From: Akebia trifoliata
Lineage: Eukaryota; Streptophyta; Magnoliopsida; Ranunculales; Lardizabalaceae
NCBI GenBank assembly: GCA_017979445.1
Contig: CM030706.1
Location: 32,815,330 to 32,879,329, forward strand
DNA length: 64,000 bases
Reading direction: 5' to 3'
Made by a program: the position numbers and the translations under genes. Positions within the stretch are counted from its first letter, which is position 1. Every line of letters starts with the position of its first letter. This document shows positions 48,543 to 58,080 of this stretch, in pieces. The notes below the pieces were generated by a model, which searched no databases, was not told the origin of the DNA, and saw only the letters and a list, made by a program, of their open reading frames with translations.

Positions 48543-48548
<6 letters not shown>
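33541..48548 (-). CDS. HIRIP3/CHZ-type histone chaperone (nuclear, H2A-H2B/H2A.Z class)
   Basis: Nine minus-strand exons join in frame: 48439-48548, 44681-44786, 40415-40716, 40129-40234, 39219-39560, 39049-39131, 38830-38954, 34175-34429, 33541-33563 (1452 bases, 483 residues); all introns are GT..AG. Residues about 18-72 ([33 protein letters not shown]) and about 153-210 ([20 protein letters not shown]) are two DEK-C-like domains. Residues 209-322 are Ser/Lys-rich with nuclear-localisation-like runs. Residues 323-391 hold the conserved [20 protein letters not shown] and [14 protein letters not shown] block. The CHZ motif [18 protein letters not shown] is at 405-422, and a D/E tail runs from 452. 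Proteins of this type escort H2A-H2B or H2A.Z-H2B dimers. Introns of 3.7, 4.0 and 4.4 kb are full of transposons. A tandem array upstream repeats the start of exon 1. Confidence 0.9.
34212..34262 (-). repeat. GAT/GAG microsatellite coding the acidic tail
   Basis: The plus-strand (ATC)n/(CTC)n run encodes an Asp/Glu run in the CHZ protein when read in frame on the minus strand. Other frames give poly-Met or poly-Ser and are artefacts. Repeat-length change here would alter the acidic tail without shifting the frame. Confidence 0.75.
36150..36548. mobile_element. TA-flanked fold-back element, copy A (CHZ intron 7)
   Basis: Left of the block is a (TA)n run and right of it CCATATATATA. The outer parts TTTGGCCGCCAAAGTTTTGTCC and GGACAAAACACGTTGGC pair loosely. 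Inside are two inverted pairs around GGGCTGATTTTTTGTGAGG and CCTCACAAAAATCAGCCC, so the whole folds as a hairpin. Non-coding. Confidence 0.7.
36552..36868. mobile_element. TA-flanked fold-back element, copy B (CHZ intron 7)
   Basis: Lies between TATATATGGG and CCCATATATATA. Ends ACAACCAACGTTAGG and CCTAAGGTTGGCTGCC are partly complementary. It carries the same GCTGATTTTTTGTGAGGATGATC core and its complement as copies A, C, D and E. Confidence 0.65.
36888..37118. mobile_element. TA-flanked fold-back element, copy C, shorter (CHZ intron 7)
   Basis: Sits between two TATATATA runs and keeps one pair of the GGGCTGATTTTTTGTGAG motif and its complement. The termini are less well paired than in the other copies, so it may have lost internal sequence. 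Confidence 0.55.
37132..37501. mobile_element. TA-flanked fold-back element, copy D, best-preserved hairpin (CHZ intron 7)
   Basis: The left end AACGTGACCC-type sequence (GGGTCACGTTATTACGACCC) pairs with the right end GGGTCGTAATAACGCTG. Pairing continues through CACACCTTTTTGTCTTATATG / CATATAAGACAAAAAGGTGTG and the GCTGATTTTTTG core nearly to the centre. It lies between (TA)n tracts, the right one about 40 bases long. A duplicated CGACCCCCTTTG occurs inside the left end. Confidence 0.8.
37626..38105. repeat. Tandem duplication, period about 268 bp (CHZ intron 7)
   Basis: ATCAAGCTATAGTGTCATGG.. at 37651 recurs as ATCAAGCTATAGTTTCTTGG.. at 37919, and the following CTTTTACCCTTTTAATC-type pyrimidine-rich sequence is shared. 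Within each unit the CTTTTACCC motif is itself repeated. Confidence 0.7.
38159..38520. mobile_element. hAT-like MITE with CATG ends, 362 bp (family member 2)
   Basis: The ends CATGATTTTAAATCTCG and, complemented, CATGGTTTTAAGTCTCG are inverted repeats. The flanks ATAACAAC (38151-38158) and ATAACAAT (38521-38528) are an 8-bp duplication with one mismatch. An internal ACAACCATGGTTTTAAAAC at 38286 suggests it grew by insertion or duplication of a second copy. Relatives: 7793-7980 and 56918-57135. Confidence 0.75.
39621..40101. mobile_element. hAT-MITE-like element filling CHZ intron 4
   Basis: Almost the whole intron between the exons at 40129 and 39560 is made of GGGTCGGAT / ATCCGACCC-like sequence. 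The left end TATAAAATGGGTCGG and complemented right end TTAAAACGGGTTGGG are partly alike. No target duplication was confirmed. Confidence 0.45.
41427..43930 (-). pseudogene. Decayed Ty1/Copia pol in CHZ intron 2
   Basis: In shifting minus-strand frames with many stops, the order is that of Copia pol. The pre-integrase zone has [12 protein letters not shown]; integrase has [20 protein letters not shown] and [12 protein letters not shown]; reverse transcriptase has [32 protein letters not shown] and VDDIMMTGN; an RNase H-side motif [12 protein letters not shown] lies near 41490. It has the same orientation as the host gene and cannot be functional. LTRs were not identified. Confidence 0.85.
45690..45990 (-). 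pseudogene. LINE 3' end, minus strand
   Basis: On the minus strand the translation (in more than one frame) gives [13 protein letters not shown].. and [18 protein letters not shown] before a T/A tract at 45730-45746. This resembles the C-terminal end and tail of plant L1-type ORF2. It is short and broken. Confidence 0.45.
47672..47948. mobile_element. GAGA-rich MITE in CHZ intron 1
   Basis: The left end CTCTTGTTTGAATTGTTAAGAGG and complemented right end CACTTTGTTTGGGTTGAGAG are imperfect inverted repeats. GGAGAGAGATTTGGAGAGAAA and its complement occur inside. The TTTGTTTGG-type ends are common in PIF/Harbinger- or hAT-type MITEs; the target duplication is unresolved. Confidence 0.55.
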
Positions 48549-48589
<41 letters not shown>

Positions 48590-48590
48590 G
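48549..48590 (-). repeat. (GA)n microsatellite just before the CHZ start codon
   Basis: About 40 bases of plus-strand CT repeat directly precede the minus-strand ATG (48546-48548), so the transcript leader would carry a GA run. Both upstream array copies have the same but shorter tract. Confidence 0.8.
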
Positions 48591-48799
48591 TGAAGTCTGC
48601 AACACCAGCACTCAGCCTTTGAAGAAGGGGAAAAGACGAGGGAGTGATGGTTTTATTATTAGTACATTTTAACAATTTAGTACATTTCAAGTTTCAAGTT
48701 TCAACACTATAAGCATGCGCACAGCACACGTGCAGAATGTTAGGAGGGTCAACTCGACGACTCTCGAGTCAACTCGAGAGAGTCAAGATCAATTTTTTT

Positions 48800-48985
48800 C
48801 CCAAAAATATTGAAATGACAAAAAGTATTTACTACGATTCTCATGAGTCTGACATGGGATATGCACATAACCATAAATGTTTTTCCTCGTGATATGAGTA
48901 AAAATCATCTACGATTATATATGCATCTCCACGTCAGAATTGTGAGAATCACAGTAAATACATTGTCACCCTAGCATGACTCTTT
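48800..48985. mobile_element. MITE-like insertion present only in array copy 1
   Basis: Between GTCAAGATCA and the shared GTATAAGCAA segment, copy 1 has about 190 extra bases absent from copies 2 and 3. They contain the GATATGAGTAAAAATCATCTAC and TTGTGAGAATCACAGTAAAT motifs seen at 9135-9285. The other array copies serve as empty sites. Confidence 0.65.
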
Positions 48986-49603
48986 TTTTCTTCAAGTATA
49001 AGCAAATTTTATCAAAGGTAGGACGAAGTAACCATCATACAATTTATACCAAAGCTATAACAATTCGACAATGTTTATAGTCAAATCTTGATGGAGGAAT
49101 ACCTTTTCTTTGAAACTTATTATATTTCTTTCCTCGTAGAACCCCCCGAAAGGGGATTTTTAAAAAGAACGGAATTTGCGAGATCTCGTTCATAACCTGT
49201 GGCACATACCATTTAACCAACCATCTGGCTTTGAGTCGAGTTGTTTGTAGGTTGCCGATCGAGATAGAGCTGGGAGCAGAGCCAACCTATACTTTCTAGG
49301 GCTTTGCCTCGTCCCAACATCTAAATAAAGGGTAGGCATCAAAAGGGAATCATCCTAGCCTCTTCAAGAAAGCTTTGCTTGGTAGGTGTTGCCTACTCAC
49401 TTGGGCTTTCTCAATAAAAGGTGCAGTTCCGTTCCGCCCCCTTCTCCTATGTTGAGTCATAGGCAGTGTCTCAAAAAGCACAGACAAGCCACATATAGGG
49501 AAATTTGCACGTGTGGTTTTGGCCGAGGACCCTAGTATGTTGTACTAATATGTGTAAGTCCCCGTAATTCGAGTGAGATTGTCATGACACAAAAGCAGAT
49601 ATG

Positions 49604-49646
49604 GTTTTTCCTTCTTCACACTCTTGATATCTTGCGCCTCCTCCAT
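49604..49646 (-). pseudogene. Truncated copy of CHZ exon 1 (array copy 2)
   Basis: From a minus-strand ATG at 49644-49646 the frame reads MEEAQDIKSVKKEK, against [14 protein letters not shown] in the real exon 1. After about 14 codons the match ends, the frame runs into unrelated sequence and stops. No splice donor corresponding to exon 1 is present. Confidence 0.8.
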
Positions 49647-50443
49647 CTCTCTCTCTCTTAGGTGAAGTCTGCGACACCAACACTCAACCTTTGAAAAAGG
49701 GGAAAAGATGAGAGAGTGATGGTTTTATTAGTACATTTCAACACTATAAGCATGCACATAGCGTACTTGTGCAGAATGTTAGGCGGGTACTTGAGAAAGT
49801 CAAGATCATTTTTTTTCATGTATAAGTAACTTTTATCAAAGGGAGGACAAATTAACCATCATACAATTTACACTAAAGATATAACAATTTGCGAATGTTT
49901 ATAGTCAAATCCTGATGGAGGAATTCTTTTTCTTTGAAAATTCTTATATTTCTTTCCTCCTAAACCCCCCCCCCCCCCTACATAAGGGGATTTTTTTTAT
50001 AAAAAAGAATGGAATTCACAAGATCTCATCCATAGCCTGTGGCACATGCCATTTAACCAATTACCGGGCTTTGAGCCGAGTTGTTTGCAGAATGTCGACC
50101 GAGATAGAGTTGGGAGCTGAGCCAACCTATACTTTCTAGGGCTTTGCCTTGCCCCAACATCTAAATAAGGGGCAGGCGTCAAAAGGGAATCAGCCTAGCC
50201 TCTTCAAGAAAGCTTTGCTTGGTACGTGTTGCCTACTCACTTAGGCTTTCTCAATAAAGGGTGCAGTTCTGTTCCGCCCCCTTCTCCTATATTGAGTCAT
50301 AGGCAGTGTCTCAAAAAGCACGGACGAGCCACATATAGGGAAATTTGCACGTGTGGTTTTGGCCGAAGACTCTAGTATGCTGTACTAATATGTGTAAGTC
50401 CCCGTAATTCGAGTGAGATTGTCATGACACAAAAGCAGATATG

Positions 50444-50486
50444 ATTTTTCCTTCTTCACACTCTTGATATCTTGCGCCTCCTCCAT
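50444..50486 (-). pseudogene. Truncated copy of CHZ exon 1 (array copy 3)
   Basis: Same arrangement as at 49646: minus-strand ATG at 50484-50486, beginning MEEAQDIKSVKKEK, then leaving homology. Shared changes with the copy at 49646 indicate that copies 2 and 3 arose from each other after the first duplication. Confidence 0.8.
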
Positions 50487-51159
50487 CTCTCTCTCTCTCT
50501 TAGGTGAAATCTGCAACACCAACACTCAACCTTTGAAAAAGGGGAAAAGATGAGAGAGTGATGGTTTTATTAGTACATTTCAACACTATAAGCATGCACA
50601 TAGCGTACTTGTGCAGAATGTTAGGCGGGTACTTGAGAAAGTCAAGATCATTTTTTTTTCATGTATAAGCAACTTTTATCAAAGGGAGGACAAATTAACC
50701 ATCATACAATTTACACTAAAGATATAACAATTTGCGAATGTTTATAGTCAAATCTTGATGGAGGAATTCTTTTTCTTTGAAAATTCTTATATTTCTTTCC
50801 TCCTAGAACCCCCCCCCCCTACATAAGGGGATTTTTTTTAAAAAAAGAACGGAATTCACAAGATCTCATCCATAGCCTGTGGCACATGCCATTTAACCAA
50901 TCACCAGGCTTTGAGCCGAGTTGTTTGCAGAATGTCGATTGAGATAGAGTTGGGAGCCGAGCCAACCTATACTTTCCTAGGGCTTGCTTTGCCCCAGCAT
51001 CTAAATAAAGAGTGGGTGCTGAAAAGGAACCAGCCCAGCCTCTTCAAGAAAGCTTTGTTTGATAGGCGCTGCCTACTCACTCTGACTTTCTCAGGAAAGT
51101 GTACAATTCCACCCCCTTCTCTCATGCTGAGTCACAAGCAGTGCCTTGGAAAGCACAGA

Positions 51160-51425
51160 TGAGCCACATGCAGGGAAACTTGCACGTGTGATTCTGGCCG
51201 GGGACCCCGGCATACTATTATAATATGTGTAGGTCCCTGTAATTCAAGTGTGATTGTCATGACGCAAAAATAGATATGGTCCGGTATCCTCCCCCTCCAT
51301 GCAGGGAAACTTGCACGTGTGGTTCTGGCCGGGGACCCCGGTATACTATTCTAATATGTGTAGGTCCTCGTAATTCAAGTGTGATTGTCATGACGCAAAA
51401 ATAGATATGGTCTGGTATCCTCCCC
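51160..51425. repeat. Local tandem duplication of about 130 bp at the end of the array
   Basis: CATGCAGGGAAACTTGCACG at 51168 recurs at 51298 and the match continues to the GGTATCCTCCCC segment. This is the distal end of array copy 3 repeated once more. Confidence 0.8.
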
Positions 51426-51477
51426 CCAAATACATTGCAAAGAGAGTAAGAGTCCACACAAAAAAAGACCAGATCTT

Positions 51478-51990
51478 TCAAGCAAAAGAACAATAAATCA
51501 AAATGTGATTAATAGATTCATTGTTATCATGATATAAGAAGCAAAAGTTTGGCATTACCGAACCCCATTTGATCAGTAAGTACAACGTAAGAATTTCACC
51601 CCAAACTATAAGCCATGCAAGAAAGGAAACTTTAGGACCACAAATGATTGTGTAAGGAAACTCTGCATTAGTAGACGACAAAAGGGAGGAAAAGAAAGAT
51701 TTTACTGAGAATGCACGATTACGACTATTGTTCCAAGTCCTTTGGTCGTCTTTCAAGTGACGTGCCGAGTTAGGAAGAAGAATAGTTGTAAGGCCATCAA
51801 GCTCTTGAAATTTCTGATCATTAAAATGTGTCCTGAAATCGAGATTCCACAACCAAATATTATCATTTTGAATCATGAATAAGAAAATCGTTTGATTTTT
51901 CTTTCTTGGTAAGGCAAAAAGAATTGGAAATTGATTATAGAGGGGAGCATCACCACAACATCTTGATGGATTTTCCAATCGAGTTTACTT
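51478..51990 (-). pseudogene. LINE ORF2 zinc-binding (zf-RVT) fragment, minus strand
   Basis: A 166-residue minus-strand frame contains DDQRTWNNSRNRAFSVKSFF, then GPKVSFLAWLIVWGEILT and NNESINHILIYCSFA. This is the order of the C-terminal zinc-binding region of plant LINE reverse transcriptases. It is truncated at both ends with no adjacent reverse-transcriptase core. Confidence 0.8.
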
Positions 51991-53062
51991 AGATCTAGGC
52001 ATCATGCTCCAATCAAACTAACAATTAAATTAATGTGATTCAAGAAACTAAATTTACATACCTTTGAATCGTGAATAATAATACGACAATCAATGAGGTG
52101 ATCTTCTTGATGCCTCCAACACCAATCTACAACAATCACCAAGAGAAAAATCGTATAGATAACTCTACCCCAATCCCTATTAGGTAGCCAAATAGATGGG
52201 AATTCACTGCATTGCCTATGGGAAGGGGATGGCTACCTATTTATAGGATTTATTTATTCCCCATACTTATACCTATCATAAAGTAGGGGAATGTATAGGT
52301 CATTACTCTTGCATTATGAGAAAATAACAACCTACATTTTGAATTGGAGACCATTAGATTGTATGGCGGTTCTCCATTTCTAACCTTAGTTAATAAGTTA
52401 AACAATTAATTAATTCATTACAAACAACGTTATTAGTCAGACCAGAACAATTTTCTAAAGACAACAATGTCGTTAATTTAGAAATTGCATGTTTAAAATA
52501 AAATATTAATTAAAACTTATTAATTTTAAAAACGTTCCAACATATCTATCTTCTCAAAATCCGATTTTGTCCCCCTTACCAACATTATAAGATATTCTTG
52601 ATATAAAGTCATTAAATATTAGAGTGTTGATTTTTTAACTCAATCTAACAAAATAATTCAAAAACTCATTGACGTGACATGTACAAGAACCGTGATTTTT
52701 TCCCTCAGGATACACAACGGCACAATTCTGTCATAGTTGAATTAGAAAATCATTACACTAAATAATATTATAATAGACCGTACGTGTTAACGTGCATTTA
52801 ATACACCTTTTACAATCTTTTGAGGGTCTGTTAAGTATTCAGAGAAAATAATCCTTTAGTCTAAGAGGTTTTGGAGAAACATTAAATGCACTTTATAATA
52901 ATTCATGTTTGTAATTTTATTTTCAAAAATCCTAATCAATTCAACCAATTTTTATTAACTCGGTCGACATTTGCAAAATATTGTTATATTGGATCTCGGA
53001 CTAGTCAATGTAAAGGATGATTCACGTTGAAAATTCTGCTTGTTCACGAATGATACTATGAT
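51991..53062. other. Intergenic DNA, nothing recognised
   Basis: AT-rich sequence with no coding motif, RNA gene or element end that I could support on either strand. Confidence 0.4.
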
Positions 53063-53447
53063 TGTTATTTGTGTGGTTTATATCCCAACTGTTAGATGGG
53101 CTTTTAGTCTAATGGTTAGGAAATGTTCCACTTTTAGAACCTATAAATAGCAATATTGAGAGGTTTTTAATAGTGATTAGGGGTTTTTTCTTCTTCTTTT
53201 AGATTTTGAGAGGGACAGGAAGAGGGGGTGTACAAGGATTTCAAAGCTTGGATTTATGATTAAAATTTGAGTGTTTGTTTTCTTGTACTTTTCTCTTCGA
53301 TTTCTTAGAGAAGAAGATTAGATCTATTTGCGGATGTAGGTATTGTTGTCAAACCATGTAAATCTTAGTATTCTTTGATTTGTTTATTATTTTTCTTGGT
53401 TATTTTCTTCCTAATCGTATTGAATAGGTATGCTTGGATTCACAACA
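53063..53447 (+). mobile_element. Solo Copia-type LTR, about 385 bp
   Basis: Starts TGTTATTTGTGTGG and ends TTCACAACA. A CCTATAAATAGC box lies at 53139, and the U5-like GCGGATGTAGGTATTG..CCATGTAAATCTTAG lies near 53330. The flanks ATGAT and GTGAT could be a 5-bp duplication with one mismatch. No internal region adjoins it. Confidence 0.55.
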
Positions 53448-54304
53448 GTGATGACTTGAGCGAGTCAGCTTTGTTTCAATCAATTTTGTAAAATCATATT
53501 AGTCGCATCCCAACCTTATATATATATATATATGTTTATTTTAATTTTTTTTATATTCCTACCAATTACCTCTTTCTCTATTTTGCACCAATCTCAAAGA
53601 ATAAAGAAGAAAAAGATTTGAATTTCTAAAGAAGAAAAATGAGTACAACTGCATAGAAAGGTGTAGTGTTAAATTGATTTAAGTTTTCAATTTATTTATT
53701 TATTTCATTTCGTTTGGAATTCAATCATATAAATGAAGTGCAAGAGGGAAAGAAATACATGGGTTTTTAAAGAATTATCTTTGTGGTCCTTTTTTTTTTT
53801 TTTTTTTTTTCAAAAAATAAATTATTTTTTAAAATCTCTGATTTTGTATAGAATTTTAGAAATCAAAATCATTATCTCTCTCTTTTTCTGTCTCCTACCT
53901 CAGTCCTTTCTCTTGCATCCTCGATTTCTCTCTTCATGGTTTCTTCCCATAATTTTATTAGAACTTTGTTTAATAAATCCTAAAAGGTGATTTTGGTATC
54001 TCTTTAATCTTATTAAAGATAATATATAATATCATTAATTGATGTGTTATAATTAAAAATTAGTGTTGATAGAAATTCTCTAATAGCGTATTTGATTACA
54101 CTCGAAATTTCATTGAAAATCTGATTTTCCATGTGTTTGATTGATTTTTTTATAGACCCCCAAATCAAATCCCTAAACCTCTTCTTCTTCCTCACCATCA
54201 GGACATTCGACCGCCACCATCATCATCGTCAACAACCTCTCTCTCTCTCTCTCCTTCCCCTCTATAGAAAATAAATTTTCATGCCATTGAACAAATCCTA
54301 AATA

Positions 54305-54397
54305 GGGGCTTAGACTCATAGCTCAATAGGTTTGACACATTGCATAACAACTTTGAGGTCGTGATCTCAAGCCCATCTTACCCATAAAATAAAATAA
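54305..54397 (+). mobile_element. Short tRNA-derived SINE
   Basis: Has a box A-like TCATAGCTCAATAGG, a box B-like GGTCGTGATCTCAAGCC and an A-rich end (AAAATAAAATAAA). A perfect 12-bp duplication AAATCCTAAATA lies on both sides (54293-54304 and 54398-54409). The body is only about 93 bp. Confidence 0.75.
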
Positions 54398-54409
54398 AAA
54401 TCCTAAATA

Positions 54410-56500
54410 AATTTTGAAAAATGCACGTTAAGATAATTGAAATAATTATTTCATCTTTTGCATGTTAAAAGATGTGCTTATCTAAAATCAAACTACAAGC
54501 AATAACGGAGTTCAAAAGGAAAAGAAAGAAGAGAAGGAAAAAAAAGATTTCCTAGGGATCTATTTTACTAGGAATCTCTTGGGAACGTGTTTCCTTCTCG
54601 ACCGTATGCTTAATCTCATTTGCGAATAAAATTTTCTCAAAGATTATCATGTAGAGCTCATTCCAGCCACGACCTAACACAGTGACATGTATCCCTTACA
54701 AATTAATGGGACCAACCTAATGGTATTATTGCTCACATAGAATTCGAAAAATATAGTACAACGGTATTAAGGCACCGACCTATAAAATCCTAACCGGAGT
54801 TTTCTTTTTAAAATGAGAAATCTCAAATATACTAAGACCAAGAATTTAAGACAATCAAAGCTAGATAAAAAAAAATTAAAATCTTTGCATTTAATACGAT
54901 ATCCACGGGTGTTTATCAGAACAACGTTGACAATGACATTCTCTGACTTACCAACTTACAAACAATAAAATCAAATCAACTCGACAATTAATGCGTTGAG
55001 ACCCTTTGAATCAAACTCAAATATTAGCATTAATGAGACATGAATGTGAAACTCAAAAGCAGAGTCAACAACCACAACCAGCTCACACCCTATTCAGTAA
55101 TACACATGGACTAAGGGTGTGGTGACACCTGTCCCAAACTCAAAGCTATAAAATCCCATCTCAAAAATTGAGATATGGTTCAGAAAAATATCCATTCTTC
55201 ACACTTAAAAGGTAGAAATACACTATGCAACTCTGTCTTCATCGTCTTCTTCATTTCTAACCATCATCATTCACTTCGTTTTCAATATCTGTTATTGACT
55301 TGATGTTCAGAAGATTTTTGGTAGACACCACACCGGGGCCTTATCTTTTTTTCTTCAGCCTTCAAGGACCTAAGAGTCTGGCTAATCAACAATAACTAAG
55401 GGGGAAGGTCAAGAGATCAGAGAGCTTGGGAGCAAAGTTTAAAAATCACATAATAATCAGCTTGATCAGGAATTTCTCACATCTTGAGGGGTGGAAGCCC
55501 AAAAAGGCCTTCACACATTATATTAAGAAAGTAATACAAAATATACACTAAAGTAAATATTTAATTTTTGGTGATTCATGCAAAATGACTCTTATAAAAC
55601 CACACAAACCCCGACAATTAAAGCAGGAAATCCAACTGTCAAAGTAAAACAATTAAAACAGATCCTTTGGGTCAGTTCAAATTTTGGACCTTCAGTTTTT
55701 TTCAAATAACATTTCTTTAGGATATTTTTGTAATTTTATGGAGATTTGAGTTGTATGATAATCTAAAGAACTCAATTAAAACATCCCTTTTTTTTATCAA
55801 TTCAAGCAAACCATCCTTAAAATACATAAAAAAAAATACATAAATGTCAAGTATATTATTGCTACTAACCATAACATGAGTCTTGCTCTAATAAAATTTA
55901 GTTTTTTTTTTTTTTTCTTCTTTTCTTTTGTGAAAAAAAAAAGTTTCAATTTGAAGGTAAAACTAGTGATAGGGGTTTGCTTCCTCTGATCGTGTTCAAA
56001 ATTGGGTGGCCTCCTGATTCACCTTATTGCATGTTCAAAATTTTTTGTGGTTCAATCACTCAACCCTATGGACTAGAAGAATTTCACTCACAATATTTTT
56101 TGATAAGCTAAAGAATTCCCATGTGATGCTTGTGATGCTAATTAGGTCGAAGAATTCCCCACATTCAATGGATAGAAGGATATAAACCATTGATCGGATT
56201 GATTTTATGAGTGAAAATTAATCAAGGAGAGGGACCAAAAAACAAGGATCAATGGCCCAAAACTGTATACTACACATTTGACATGAACATCGGCCACAAC
56301 ATGGGATAGGTTGTCAACACAACATGCCAGATTTTCTCTTGAAACCATATGTATCAACATCAGACTGAGGAACTTTGTGAGGAAAATTATTATTAAATTT
56401 CTCGCTTGGTATAAACAATTATGATACCTAAAAATCTGATATTATATTATGACCTACAAAAGTAATATGGTTATTTTATATTTTTATTATAAAAAACATA
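54410..56500. other. Intergenic DNA, nothing recognised
   Basis: AT-rich DNA with A- and T-tracts (55903-55917 and 55934-55943) and no coding motif. No RNA gene was seen. Confidence 0.4.
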
Positions 56501-56519
56501 GCAATGGGAATAGTGATGT

Positions 56520-56815
56520 TATCACCGATTATGATTGTTTAATGGTTCAAGTGCAATTGATATAGTTGAGGCGCAGTCAAAATATGGTTTTTTGGGGTGG
56601 AATGTGTGGCGTCAACCTATAGGGTTTACGGTTTTTCTAATTTCTTCCCTAGCAGAATGTGAGAGATTACCTTTTGATTTACCAGAAGCAGAGGAAGAAT
56701 TAGTAGCGGGTTATCAAACCGAATATTCAGGTATCAAATTTGGTTTATTTTACTAATTTCATCATTATATGTTACGGTACTTTACCTAGGCAGTTGGAAT
56801 CTTTTTCCTTTAATC
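56520..56815 (+). pseudogene. ndhA: Nuclear insertion of plastid ndhA exon 2 sequence (NUPT)
   Basis: The frame contains [38 protein letters not shown] and [14 protein letters not shown], the well-conserved stretch of the plastid NDH complex subunit ndhA, a membrane subunit of the thylakoid NADH dehydrogenase-like complex. After FGLFY the frame stops (TAC TAA at 56751-56756). The next bases (TTTCATCATTATATGTTACGG..CTTTACCTAGGC) match the following part of ndhA only if about 20 bases are missing. It is a short, diverged, dead copy in nuclear DNA. Confidence 0.85.
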
Positions 56816-56917
56816 TCTATAACTTTAATAATAATAATAATAAATTAAAAATTAAAAATTAAAAAAAAAAAAAACCCGAAAAACTCATATTATTATCAGA
56901 ATCAATGGTGTCAAGGT

Positions 56918-57135
56918 CATGGTTTTAAAATCGTCTAAGACCAAGATGACTCGTTCGTGCATGAGATGAGCTAGACATCACCAAGACCTTCCTCCTCAAT
57001 TATTCTTCAATCTTCTTCCTCTTCTCCGATCATAATTCCATTAATTTTTTTTTTTTTTAAAAGACTGTCTCATCCAATTCATCTTCATAATGTTCGTGAA
57101 CAAGACAAGACGCGATACCGAGATTGAAAACCATG
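56918..57135. mobile_element. hAT-like MITE with CATG ends, 218 bp (family member 3)
   Basis: The ends CATGGTTTTAAAATCG and, complemented, CATGGTTTTCAATCTCG are inverted repeats. The flanks GTCAAGGT and ATCAAGAT (56910-56917, 57136-57143) are an 8-bp duplication with two mismatches. The interior has GACGAGTC/ACAAGACGCG motifs like its relatives at 7793 and 38159. Confidence 0.7.
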
Positions 57136-57143
57136 ATCAAGAT

Positions 57144-58080
57144 TCTTTTTGAATCCATCGTATACATATATTTAGGGAATTCAATGAGGCAGTTGATTTC
57201 TGGGCTTCATTTTGTAATTCACATCAGATTGCATAATCTCATTATACACCAATTATTGTGATAGAATTAATTAAATTTATTGGTAGAGTTGCCCATAGTG
57301 AATTGGTATGGTTCCATGGTCTATGGGTGACATGAGTCTTCTTCTCTTCCCCATCCAAACCCTGAAAGAATCTCACTCCACACAAATGCTAAGTTACTAA
57401 CCCTATGAATTTTGGCCCGTTTTCAGATGACAACCGATAAGAAACGTCCAACATATCAGATTCTCAAGTGATGTCTGATCCAATAGGTGGTCCATCAATT
57501 GGACATTTTCAATCAATAAGCACATATCATGTATGGGAAGAGACCATGTTGGGAAGGATAATTGAGAATGGCCTGAGTCATTTTTTGTCCTAAAGAAGAT
57601 GATGCAGCGTAGATTCCGATCCAATTCATCCATAAGTATAATCAACACCAAAAGCTTCCTCTTAAGAAGACATGATCTAGACAGACTGGATTGAATGGGG
57701 AGGAACATGATTGGTTAAATCGACCCGAAATTTTGGGGATATTCGGGGATAAGGTTTCGATGATAAACAGGTACTTGTGATCACCACTTGAGGCTTCCTC
57801 TTCAAATAATACATGTCTCCTGAAATTACATAATTAACTTCACTTCTAACAAGCAACAATATTAACCAAAGAGATGAGAGGTTGGTCATGTCAGCATTAC
57901 ACAGTGATCGATGGTTTGGAGAAGCAAAAGGGATTATAGGGTGCTAGGAGTTTTTCGGGGAAAAAAAAAAAACCAAGTTTCTGAAATAAGTGTATAATAA
58001 TGTTATAGAATATCAATCCGAAAATCACTTAAAAGAGTTGGAAGTCAAAACAATGCTCTTCTTCTCCATACTTAACTCGA
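57144..58080. other. Region downstream of the GGCT remnant
   Basis: Minus-strand frames at 57403-57708 and 57677-57889 are open but show no motif I recognise. They would lie beyond the stop codon of the GGCT remnant, so they may be untranslated sequence or transposon debris. An A-tract lies at 57961-57972. Confidence 0.35.

Larger units (their letters stand above)
48500..51290. repeat. Three tandem copies of the CHZ 5' region (unit about 840 bp)
   Basis: Copy 1 (about 48500-49600) includes the real start of exon 1. Copies 2 (about 49600-50440) and 3 (about 50440-51290) lie upstream of the gene. Copies 1-2 and 2-3 share almost all sequence; the copy 2-3 offset is exactly 840 bases over long stretches (CCCGTAATTCGAGTGAGATT at 49561 and 50401). 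Copy 1 is longer because of a MITE-like insertion at 48800-48985. Copy 3 is more diverged at its far end. Each unit holds the first codons, GA tract, leader and upstream sequence of the gene. Confidence 0.9.

Noticed and set aside
50911..51162. 83-residue frame in the CHZ upstream array
   Set aside because: Equivalent positions in the other array copies are not open over the same length, and no motif is recognisable; treated as non-coding repeat.
56520..56815. Mitochondrial nad1 fragment
   Set aside because: Mitochondrial nad1 has a related LPEAE motif, but [16 protein letters not shown] and [14 protein letters not shown] are the plastid ndhA version.
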